Origin: Phocaeicola sartorii JCM 17136 = DSM 21941
Lineage (GTDB): Bacteria > Bacteroidota > Bacteroidia > Bacteroidales > Bacteroidaceae
Direction of reading: 5' to 3'
DNA: 64,000 nt
Assembly (NCBI RefSeq): GCF_000614185.1
Contig: NZ_BAKM01000023.1
Location: 32,054 to 96,053 of the forward strand
Under the pieces are notes generated by a model. It did no database searches. It saw only the letters and a list, made by a program, of their open reading frames with translations, and was not told the DNA's origin. The position numbers were made by a program, and so were the translations under genes. Positions 31,934 through 41,400 of the stretch are shown piece after piece. The stretch's first letter is position 1; each line of letters begins with the position of its first letter.

Positions 31934-33333
31934 ATGAAGAAAGATTTCTTATTGAACGGATTTATTGCTACTGCCATGGCAGGAATGGCGTTGAGTGCAT
32001 GTACGGATCATGAGCCGGATTACGGTTCGGGTACCGAGGCTAAAGGTGAGTATGTTATTGCATCGTCGGTCACAGCGTCTGGAAATACCACGAATGTGCT
32101 GCTTACTTCCGAGACGTTGGATAAAGGCACTGTTTCTACAGTGAATAATGGTCTTGTGAATGATGGCGCAACTCAATGGGTGTTTTACAAGAATCAATAT
32201 CTTTATGCACTGACTTATAATCAAGGAAATGCAGGTACGACCCGTTCTTATATCATGGATTCAAAGAATGAAGTAAAGGCTCGTTCGGGGGAGTTTGCCG
32301 TAAAGAGGTTTACTACTTACGGTATTTATGATAAATATATCATGACCTCGTCTACCGGTGACGGACCCACTGCGTATGCTGATGAGAATGGATATTTACC
32401 AAAAATGTTTTTGCTTTCTTATTTGGACGTATCTGCTGAAACATTTACAACGAATGATACTCAAAATAAGGCTTATATGTCCGAAAACTTCTTGGGAAAT
32501 GGAGAATATGTAACATTGGCCGGCATATTGGAACGAAATAATAAGCTGTATAGCGCTGCTATTCCAATGGGGTTAAGTCAATATGGATCGGCACTGACGG
32601 GGGAAAATGGATACTTCCCGGCAATGAGGATTTGGTAAAGACAGAAGATGGTGGTTCCAACAGCAGCAGTTATAAAAAAGGTGAATTGCAATGGACGCAA
32701 TATCCCAATAAATGCTGGGTGGCTATTTTTGATGATGAAACGCTGACAAATAAAAAAATCATAGAAACAGATAAGATCAGTTATGCTTGCGGGCGTTTTA
32801 AATCACAGTATTATCAAACGATTTGGGCGGCAGATAATGGGGATATTTATGTATTTTCTCCTAGCTATGCGAAGACCATGAAGGATAAGCGCCAGCAGAC
32901 TACCTTGGATGCCGGAGTAGTACGTATAAAGGCTGGAACAGAAGAGTTTGATCCTGATTATTATTATAGTATCGAAGCGCAGACCGGAGGTAAATCTTTC
33001 ATTCGTTGTTGGCATATTACGGGAGATTATTTCCTGTTGCTGATGTATGATCGTCCCTTGACTGAAACTGGTTTCACTGCTAATCAGTTAGCAATATATA
33101 AAGGAGAAACCGGAAAACTGACTTATGTAACCGGTTTGCCTTCTGCCGATTTGATCTCCGGCTTTGGTAATACTCCGTATGTGGAGAATGGATATGCCTA
33201 TATGGCTGTAACTACAACAGAAGGATATCCGTCTATTTATAAAATAGATCCGGTGGGTGCGGTAGTGACAAAGGGTGTTTCTATAGAAGCGACACAAATC
33301 AGTGGCGTCGGTAAACTGCAACCTCAGAACTGA
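31934..33333 (+). CDS. DUF4374 lipoprotein, XusB-like, one apparent frameshift
   Basis: Lipoprotein of about 466 residues. I choose the ATG at 31934 (MKKDFLL), which is preceded by AGGAAG and gives a good lipoprotein signal ending LSAC with Cys near residue 23. The body reads as a beta-propeller (repeated [20 protein letters not shown] blades), the DUF4374 pattern. In XusB this domain binds ferric enterobactin at the cell surface and passes it to XusA. The frame breaks near 32621, where CCGGC should read CCGGGC to give [15 protein letters not shown]. Iron-siderophore binding here is an inference from family and gene order. Confidence 0.82.
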
Positions 33334-33412
33334 GTATTGTAATAATATAGTGGGAGTCTGCGGGCAGTATGTGCTTATGCAGACTCTTTTTATGAATCGT
33401 ATGGAAGAAATT

Positions 33413-34560
33413 ATGAAGAAAATATTTCGCCAAATACATCTTTGGCTTTCTGTTCCTTTCGGGTTAATCATTTCCTTGATTTGCTTCTCGGGAGCCATGT
33501 TGGTTTTTGAAAATGAAGTGATGGAACTGGTCAGGCATGAGCTCTATTATGTAAAAAAGGTAGAGACAGTTCCACTTTCTGTTGATCGATTATTAGAAGA
33601 GGTAGAACTCACGTTGCCCGACAGTGTGTCTGTGACAGGAATCAGTATATTCCCAGACCCGGAACGTACCTGGCAGGTGAATCTGTCACGCCTCATCGTG
33701 CTTCCATGTATGTGGATCCATATACTGGTGAGATTAAAGGTAAATATGAACGTCCTGCATTTTTTGTGACTATGTTCAGGCTGCATCGCTGGCTGTTGGA
33801 CAGTATGAAAGCGGAGGACGGAGTTTTCTGGGGAAAAATGATTGTAGGTGTCAGCACCCTATTGTTTGTTGTGGTTTTGATATCGGGTATCGTTATCTGG
33901 TGGCCTCGTACACGAAAAGCCTTGAAAAATAGTTTAAGCATATCTGTCGGCAGGGGCTTCAGAAGATTTTGGTATGACCTGCATGTGGCAGGTGGTATGT
34001 ATGCGCTGTTGTTTTTATTGGCTATGGCCCTTACCGGACTAACATGGTCTTTTGGATGGTATCGGACAGGTTTCTATAAAGTGTTTGGCGTGGAAGTACA
34101 GCAGGAAGGTGCTCATGGTGGGGCAGCCCGGCGTGGTGGGAGAGGTAGCGGCCAATCCGGAAAGAATGTTTCTCATTCTTCGTCCTATGTTTGTTGGCAA
34201 CAAGTTTATGAACAATTAGCCCTAAATAATCCCGGCTACAAGCAGATAACCTTATCAAATGGGGTGGCAAATGTCTCTTTCAATACTTTCGGTAATCAAC
34301 GTGCTTCCGACCGTTATACATTCAATCCTCGTAGTGGTAAGATTGATGAGGTCGTTTTATATAAAGATGCTGAGAAGGCTGGAAAGATTCGCGGATGGAT
34401 CTATTCTGTACATGTTGGTAGTTGGGGCGGTATGCTTACCCGTTTACTGACGTTTATAGCAGCTTTGATAGGAGCCACCTTGCCATTAACAGGATACTAT
34501 TTATGGATAAGACGAATTTGGAGAAAGAAATTAAGAGTAAGTGGAATATCTTTGTCATAA
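33413..34560 (+). CDS. PepSY-domain inner-membrane protein, XusC-like, one apparent frameshift
   Basis: About 383 residues with four membrane helices (PFGLIISLICFSGAMLVFE, VGVSTLLFVVVLISGIVIWW, GGMYALLFLLAMALTGLTW, LLTFIAALIGATLPLTGYYLWI). PepSY-TM proteins of this kind act as membrane reductases or help release iron from siderophores. The start MKKIFRQIHLWL at 33413 has GGAAGAA just upstream. In-frame ATG codons at 33392 and 33401 are alternatives. Conserved His residues sit at helix edges (RQIHLW, RLHRWL, YDLHVAGG, SVHVGSWGG) and could ligate haem. The frame breaks near 33689, where CGCCT should read CGCCCT to give SRPHRASMYVDPYTGEI. A Gly/Arg-rich periplasmic loop around residues 225-245 is unusual. 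Confidence 0.85.
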
Positions 34561-34583
34561 GATTGGGGGGCGAAAAGAGTTTT

Positions 34584-34622
34584 ATCATATGACCTGTTGC
34601 CGTGAATGACAGGTCATATGAT
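34584..34622. terminator. Perfect 14-bp inverted repeat between convergent genes, probable bidirectional terminator
   Basis: ATCATATGACCTGT (34584-34597) is the exact reverse complement of 34609-34622, with an 11-base loop. It lies between the stop codons of the PepSY gene (plus) and the CorA gene (minus). Confidence 0.75.
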
Positions 34623-34638
34623 ATTGTTACAGGATTTT

Positions 34639-35562
34639 TTAGAACCACTTTATCTTTCTGAAAATAACGAAAGCCAATGCAGACAAGATGATGGAAGCCA
34701 AAATAATAAAACTGAAAGCATGTGGTAATGCATCTACATGTACATCTACGTTCATTCCATAGAAACTGGCTATTAATGTGGGTACCATCAGAATGATGGA
34801 AATACTGGTCATGCGTTTCATGATGGTGTTCACATTGTTGGATATGATGGAGGCAAATGCGTCCATGGTTCCGGTTAAGATATCGCTGTAGATATTTACC
34901 GTGTTATAAGCCTGTTTTAATTCAATGACTACATCTTCTACCAAATCGCGGTTTTGATAATCTTTTTCCTGGAAGATACTTTGCAATTTACCTACCATCA
35001 CCTCGTTTCCACGAATGGACGTATTGAAATAAACCAATGTTTTTTGTAGCTTCATCAATCTTAGCAGGTCCTCATTACGGATGCTTCTTTCTAATTCTTT
35101 TTCTGCGGCAGCTACATCATTGTTTATTTGTTTCAGATATTTCAAGAACCATACGGCAGATGAGTAAATTAACCGTAAAATCAATTCAAATTTATTAGGC
35201 ACAATGATTCCTTTGCGTCGGGTGTGGTCAATGAAATCAGGAATCATTTCAGTGGAGTGATAACACACGGTAACAATGATTTCATTGTTTGTGATGATAC
35301 CGATGGGGATCGTGATATAAGGGATGCTTCCCTGTTGCTGCAGGGGGATTCGGATAATGGTCAGTAGCCAGTTGTCTTCCGTATCCGTTCGCGGACGTTC
35401 ATCCATATCGGCGATGTCCTCTAAAAAAGCTTCGGGAACTTTTAATTCTTTAGTCAGAAACTCAAAATCACTTTGGTCGGGGCATTCTACATTCACCCAG
35501 CAGTTTGGCATCCATTGTGGCTTTTCTACAAAGCCATTCTCACAATAAAGATATTTTCTCAT
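34639..35562 (-). CDS. corA: CorA family magnesium/divalent cation transporter
   Basis: Inner-membrane channel for Mg2+ (or Co2+/Ni2+), a pentamer in known members. The start MRKYLYCENG at 35562 has a near-perfect Shine-Dalgarno, AAAGGAGG, seven bases upstream. This rules out the longer upstream extension. The protein is 307 residues: a cytoplasmic alpha/beta domain, a long helical stalk (NDVAAAEKELERSIRNEDL), and two C-terminal membrane helices. The selectivity motif YGMN ends the first (IASFYGMNVDVHV) and the protein closes with a basic tail FRKIKWF. Intact and convergent with the Xus-like operon. Confidence 0.93.
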   Translation of the reverse strand: MRKYLYCENGFVEKPQWMPNCWVNVECPDQSDFEFLTKELKVPEAFLEDIADMDERPRTDTEDNWLLTIIRIPLQQQGSIPYITIPIGIITNNEIIVTVCYHSTEMIPDFIDHTRRKGIIVPNKFELILRLIYSSAVWFLKYLKQINNDVAAAEKELERSIRNEDLLRLMKLQKTLVYFNTSIRGNEVMVGKLQSIFQEKDYQNRDLVEDVVIELKQAYNTVNIYSDILTGTMDAFASIISNNVNTIMKRMTSISIILMVPTLIASFYGMNVDVHVDALPHAFSFIILASIILSALAFVIFRKIKWF

Positions 35563-35703
35563 CTTATTGCCTCCTTTCGTTCGTTTATATCCGTTCAGAG
35601 GCATTCAGAGTAGTGATTGCCCTGTCAGATCAGTTAATACTATTGCACGTTCGTGGTATTGAATCGTCCATTTTTTATTGATTGTTTTTTGTTTAAAGCG
35701 ATG

Positions 35704-35711
35704 CAAAAGTA
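35704..35711 (-). promoter_or_regulatory. Candidate -7 box for corA
   Basis: On the minus strand the sequence reads TACTTTTG, fitting TAnnTTTG, about 140 bases before the corA start. No clear -33 box. Confidence 0.5.
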
Positions 35712-36032
35712 CATAAAACCTTTAAAGGACAGTCAGAAAACAGGAGGCTTTTATACTTTTTTTTAAGAACGTCACCGGAAAGCAATCAGTGCCGGAGCAA
35801 TGATTGTGTTCATATTGATTGCAGTTTTCAAGGTGCCTTTTTATTATAGCGGGTTTTGTTACCATAGCGTAGTTCTAATGTTCTGTGTCTTGTCGGTTGA
35901 GGCTCCTGACGGAAACTGTTGTTGTTAAAGCATTTGGCATTCTTTTGATTACATGCAAAATTTGCTTAAAAAATCGTTTGTCCAATACCTATTTATGGCG
36001 AACCTTGTTCTATATAATCCTAATAATTAGGT
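35712..36032. other. Divergent intergenic region between corA and ahpC
   Basis: About 320 bases without a supportable gene. It holds several T- and A-rich runs and an ATTATAGCGGGTTTTG-type stretch. I see no clear operator palindrome of the OxyR type upstream of ahpC, although OxyR control of ahpC is known in Bacteroides. Confidence 0.4.
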
Positions 36033-36064
36033 ATTGTGGAAGGTGCTGAAGCCGGTTATCTTTG
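36033..36064 (+). promoter_or_regulatory. Promoter of ahpC
   Basis: ATTG at 36033-36036, a 20-base spacer and TATCTTTG at 36057-36064 make a good Bacteroides promoter. The transcript would have an AT-rich leader of about 50 nt. Confidence 0.8.
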
Positions 36065-36118
36065 TAAATGTAATAATTATAATTTAAAGACTAGTTTTAA
36101 TTTAAGAATAAAAAGAGT

Positions 36119-36685
36119 ATGGAACCAATTATTAATTCACAAGTTCCTGAATTTAAGGTTCAGGCATTCTATAATGGAGAGTTTAAAACCGTAACCAACA
36201 AAGACATTGAAGGTAAATGGGCTATTTTCTTCTTCTATCCTGCTGACTTTACCTTTGTATGTCCTACCGAACTGGTGGACATTGCTGAAAAGTATAATCA
36301 GTTCAAGGCAATGGGAGTGGAGGTCTATTCGGTAAGTACCGATTCGCATTTTGTTCATAAAGCATGGTATGATGCGTCTGAAAGCATCCGGAAAATCACT
36401 TATCCGATGTTGGCAGATCCTACAGGTGCTTTGTCACGTGCATTTGGTGTGATGATTGAGGAAGACGGTATGGCTTATCGTGGTACTTTTGTAGTGAATC
36501 CTGAAGGTAAAATTAAATTAGCTGAAATTCAGGACAACAGTATCGGACGTAATGCTGATGAACTTCTTCGTAAGGTAGAAGCTGCCCAGTTTGTAGCTAC
36601 TCATGATGGTGAGGTTTGTCCTGCCAAGTGGAAGAAAGGCGCTGAGACACTGAAACCTGGCATTGATTTAGTGGGTAAGATCTAG
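36119..36685 (+). CDS. ahpC: Peroxiredoxin, alkyl hydroperoxide reductase subunit C
   Basis: Cytoplasmic typical 2-Cys peroxiredoxin that reduces hydrogen peroxide and organic peroxides. 188 residues, the standard length. The peroxidatic Cys lies in FTFVCPTELVD (about residue 47) and the resolving Cys in GEVCPAKW (about residue 166). The conserved Pro/Thr before the first Cys are present. Its usual electron donor gene ahpF does not follow: the next gene is a LacI-family regulator. AhpF may be elsewhere or replaced by thioredoxin. Intact, strong promoter 55 bases upstream. Confidence 0.96.
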   Translation: MEPIINSQVPEFKVQAFYNGEFKTVTNKDIEGKWAIFFFYPADFTFVCPTELVDIAEKYNQFKAMGVEVYSVSTDSHFVHKAWYDASESIRKITYPMLADPTGALSRAFGVMIEEDGMAYRGTFVVNPEGKIKLAEIQDNSIGRNADELLRKVEAAQFVATHDGEVCPAKWKKGAETLKPGIDLVGKI

Positions 36686-36900
36686 CATCATAGAAACGAT
36701 GTTGGATAGTGACCGGTGTTTTCTGTAAGCAGATAGTCATAGTCATGGGGGAAAGTGCCAAGGCTGCTTTCGCTGCATTCGAAGATCGGATGCGCGGAAT
36801 GTTGCCACTAATGATTCACCACTAAAAAAATGTACTTTTTACATGTATATTGGTGGGAATATGTTTCCTTTGTAGCTGAATCATCGTTTACAGCATTGAT

Positions 36901-37922
36901 ATGGCAGAATCGAGACGTACTTCATTGAAAGATTTGGCACAGATATTGGGGGTATCCATACCTACAGTATCCCGTGCCTTGAAAAATAGTCCTGAAATCA
37001 GTCGGGCACTTTGTGCTAAAGCCCAGAAATTGGCAAAAGAGATGAATTATCATCCCAATCCCTTTGCCATGAGCCTTCGGAAAAATACTCCCCGCACGAT
37101 TGGCGTAATTGTCCCTGATATTGTTACTCATTTCTTCGCGTCTATTTTAAGTGGTATAGAAGATACTGCCATAGCAAACGGTTATTTTGTCATTATCACC
37201 ACTTCCCATGAGTCATACGAGCACGAGAAAAGAAATATCGAGAATTTGGTCAATATGCATGTGGAAGGTATTATAGGCTGTTTATCTCAAGAAACAACGG
37301 ATTATGCCCATTGGCGGGGTTTGGATGATATGAATATGCCGCTTGTTCTATTTGACCGTGTTTGTATGCCCGAACGTTTTTCTACGGTGGTGGCCGATGG
37401 GGTACATTCCGCTCAGATGGCGACACAGCATTTGTTGGATCATGGAAGCAAACGGATTGCTTTTATTGGTGGTGCAAACCATCTGGATATAGTAAGAAAG
37501 AGAAAACATGGATACCTTGAGGCGTTGAGGGAAAATAAGATACCTATTGAGAAGGAGCTGGTTGTGTGCCGGAAAATTGATTTCGAGGAAGGGAAAATAG
37601 CTACCGAGACTTTACTGTCACTTCCTGAACCTCCCGATGCCATTCTTGCCATGAATGATACGTTGGCGTTTGCTGCTATGGAAGTGATTAGAAATCATAA
37701 TCTTCGTATTCCCCAAGATATAGCACTTATCGGTATACAGATGAGCAACATGCCAATTATGTGGTACCCCGCCTTTCGGCTGTTTCGCATCAGACTTATA
37801 AGATGGGGGAAGCCGCATGTCAGATGTTGATTGATAAGATTAAAGGAGATAAAAAAATCAGGCAAATCATTATTCCTACTTGTTTGCAGGTGAGGGAAAG
37901 TAGTATAAAAAGGAAGGATTGA
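36901..37922 (+). CDS. LacI family transcriptional regulator, one apparent frameshift
   Basis: Sugar-responsive DNA-binding protein of about 340 residues. The N-terminal helix-turn-helix (SLKDLAQILGVSIPTVSRALKN-type, residues 8-28) is followed by the LacI hinge region. The periplasmic-binding-protein-like effector domain begins at RTIGVIVPDIV. The apparent stop at 37830 follows nonsense sequence. Adding one T near 37733 (GGTAT to GGTTAT) gives GYTDEQHANYVVPRLSAV and the usual C-terminal block with IIIPTCLQVRESS to 37922. The ligand is unknown. It stands alone between ahpC and the A-rich island. Confidence 0.88.
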
Positions 37923-37944
37923 GAACCGAAATGTATTTTAAAAA

Positions 37945-37992
37945 GAGAATAAGGCTGAACTCTTCACAAAGAGCCAACCTTATTTCTTTATA
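37945..37992 (+). terminator. Terminator of the LacI-family gene
   Basis: AATAAGG (37948-37954) pairs with CCTTATT (37978-37984), with inner GGCT/AGCC pairing, followed by TTCTTTATAT. The tail is only partly T. Confidence 0.6.
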
Positions 37993-38488
37993 TATATTGG
38001 AGTATTATTGAAACGTATGCAAAAGCAACAATAAAACGGGAGATTTTGAAATGAGTCTCCCTGATTTTTTTCTTCTCATACAAGTTTTTCCCAAAAATCT
38101 TGCATTCCCTAATCCCTGCCTTTTTAAGCACCCGAAACGAAAACGTCAACACAGGCGGCACAAATTGTGAGATCACTTCGTGGAAATCTACATCCTCCAC
38201 ATCCGCAAGTTGCTCTTTATTCGTCTCGCAATCGGAAGAAAACTCTTCTTTGGTATTATATAGCCTTTCTTTACCAACAAACGGGAAACTCAATAGACAT
38301 CACAACCTGAATTATTTCAAGCTCCAAATACATTTTTTACATTTTAAGATTCTGAATAGCACATGAAACAATATAAATTAGTAGATTTGTTTTCTTAATA
38401 GGAAATAGCATATTAGTAGAAGCCTGAAGAGATATAGGTGTGATAAAGGCGACTATCCTATATGTAAAGTTTTTTAGCTGAGTATACT
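37993..38488. other. Non-coding stretch at the left edge of the A-rich island
   Basis: About 500 bases. It has a second terminator-like hairpin (GGGAGA 38038-38043 with TCTCCC 38056-38061, then seven T). A minus-strand open frame at 37988-38293 encodes 101 residues that I do not recognise and that has no clear start signal. A -7-like TAGATTTG lies at 38382-38389, about 100 bases before the HTCS. Base composition turns markedly A-rich here. Confidence 0.45.
38038..38071 (+). terminator. Second terminator-like hairpin after the LacI-family gene
   Basis: A perfect 6-bp stem, GGGAGA/TCTCCC, with a 12-base loop is followed by CTGATTTTTTTC. Confidence 0.6.
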
Positions 38489-41400
38489 ATGAAACATATT
38501 AGTAAAGTTATCTTGGTACTATTGTGCATTTTGCTGTCCTATCCATTTTATGGAATGGCACAAAACATAAAGTCTTTTGATTTTAAAGGAAACTTTTTCT
38601 ATAATACAATTACTTCTATTGAACAAGATACGTTAGGCTTTATGTGGTTAGGCTTGGATAACGGCGTTTTTCTTTTTGATGGTTATTCTCTTCAGCCATT
38701 AATTCATTCAATGATAAGCGACCGTTATGTTAATTTCTTAAGCCACAGAAAAACAACATTGTATATAGGAACTAATGAAGGACTTTATGCCTACAACTAT
38801 ATAAATAACCAATGTGATCTTTGTTCTCCATTGTTGAAATCCCAAAATATTATAGCTTATCAGTGTAACAGTGATTATCAAGTTGTAGCTACAGACAGAG
38901 AGGTTTTCCTTTTTGACTATCACTGGAATTTCATCCACAAAATAACCATATATAAGGAATCACTGAATAATCATATTACCTCTATGGTGATTTATGGCAA
39001 TCAAGAAGCCTTATTGGGCACAGAATCAGGTTTGGTGATCATTCATATTGAAAATGACGGTAAAACGAAGAGCAATACTTTATATAGTGGAGACAAAATT
39101 GTTCAATTATTTATTGATAGCCGTAATAAACTATGGATATGCCGTGGCGAAGAAATATTATATAGTAACATAGATACTTTGGATTCTATGGGAATATCGG
39201 GATTTGAGCATATAGCCTATAATCATGAAGTTATCTCTTTCTTCGAATATGCAAATCAAGTGTGGGTGGGAACCAGGGGATATGGTATTTCCATATACGA
39301 ATATGACCATAGCGGAAAGGCAGTCTTGAAAAATAAATTATTAATAGATAAATCAGGAGATAGCGAACTGAAAAACACGATTAGTAAAATTTATAAAGAC
39401 AAGAAATCCAGAATTTGGATATGTACATTAGAGGGAGTATATTTATACAATGATGAGTCCTCCAACTTTCATGCCATCAAGCATAGTAAAAATGGAAAGA
39501 ATGTTCCATCCAGCAATATTATTTCTTCCATATACTGTGACGATGATTATTTATGGTTGGCCACATCCAATGGAATTAATAAGATAAAGTGGAACAATAA
39601 AAATGACTATACTATTACGCGATATGTTGACCGGAGAAATACAAATGACATAATGGCTGGTAACAAAATACAGTGCATTACCAAATTCAAAGATCAAACC
39701 TTTTTGATCAGCACAAAAAACGCAATCAAATTTTTCGATTCGGGAAGATGCCTTTTTTATGACGATCAATTACTGAATGTTGCATTAGAGCGATATGGAA
39801 TGCGATATGTACGTTCCATATTTAAAGACTATTACAATAATATCTGGCTTGCATTCTCCGAAGGTGGGGCTGGTAGCATCAATGCTTCAACCGGCATATT
39901 CACCAGATTAGACTATCCGGAAAAGGTGAAAGGCAAACACAGAGCCATTTGTAGGGACAGCAATGGAGACATTTGGCTTTCATCAGACAATGATGGGTTA
40001 TATCGCCTACAACTGGACGATGATTTGAAAGTTATAAGTACAAAATTATACCCTAGAAATATGTTTGGTGGATCGTGGATAACGGCAATATATATAGACC
40101 ATCAAAAAAGAATATGGGCCGGAACAGCAAACGGATTATATAGATACCACATTGAGCAAGATAAGTTTACCAGATTAGAATTCCCATATTCAAGAAAGAG
40201 TTCCTATATTGGGGCTATTATACAGGATAATATGGAGAATGTATGGGCGGTTAGTTTACACGGTATTTATAAAATCAATCTAGAAGATTTGATTGTCTAT
40301 TATGAATTGAATGTAAATCAAGATATTGTAAAGACATGGTATATTTTGGGAACATGCGTCAACCGCAATGGAGAAATATTCATAGGAGGAGTAAATGGAC
40401 TCAACTTTTTTAATCCTACTCAATTGACACCAGACACTTATCCGCATAATGTCTATATATCCGGCATAAAACTGCTGAATAAAGAGAGTTTTTCCGATGA
40501 GAAGAAAAATCGCTTGCACGAGATTAATAATTCGGGCAAGTTAGTGCTATCGTATAAAGACACTCAATTTTCCTTGTCTTTCAGTTCTCTTTATTATAAA
40601 GATCCGCTAAAAATAGAATATGCCTATATGTTAGAGGACTTTGATAAAGATTGGATTATTACAGACGCATCAAGAAATAACGCTTCTTATTCCAATTTAA
40701 CTCCCGGCACATACACTTTTAAAGTAAAATCAACTAATGCTTCGGGTATCTGGATGGACAATATACGGACTATTGAGATTGTGGTAGAAAAGGCACCATG
40801 GAGAACTTGGTGGGCCTACTCCTTATATGTAACCATAGTTGCAGGCATTTTACTATTAGTTGTCCGAAACTTTAATTTAGGTTCTAAATTGCGGCACAAG
40901 GATGCTTTGTCTAAGTGGAAATTAGACTATTACACTCGTTTGTCATATGGTTTTAAGGTACCCTTAACTCTGATTTATGCGCCTCTGCAATATTTACTAA
41001 AAAATTATGATCAGCTGACAAATACAGATATTAAGCGTATGTTACATACGATGTCAGGCAATGTATTCAAACTGTCGGAACAAGTATCGAAGTTGATGGA
41101 GTTCAAAAAAGTATCCTTGGGAGAATATGATGTACAGTTATCAAAAGTGGATGTTATTCCTGTTATCCAAGAAATTTGTAATTTATTTCTAGATGAGTTT
41201 GCCACCAAACATATAACTTATTCAATAGAAGGAAACGTGACTTCTGTTACAACTATCATAGACATTACTAAGATAGAAGTAGCTCTATATAATATTATGG
41301 AAGATGCTATTTCCTATATAATAGATAATGGTAGGCTTGAGGTGAAATATATGCTTGACTCCCATGATTACAGGCTGAACGTAAGTATTATTGCATCCCG

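Noticed and set aside
36700..36825. Short plus-strand open frame after ahpC containing MGESAKAAFAAFEDRMRG
   Set aside because: No recognisable family, no ribosome-binding site and no clear promoter; it may be a gene scar but I cannot support it.
37988..38293. Minus-strand open frame of 101 residues left of the kinase-dead HTCS
   Set aside because: Unrecognised sequence, low-complexity tail, no start signal, and two plus-strand terminators nearby; kept only as part of the intergenic description.
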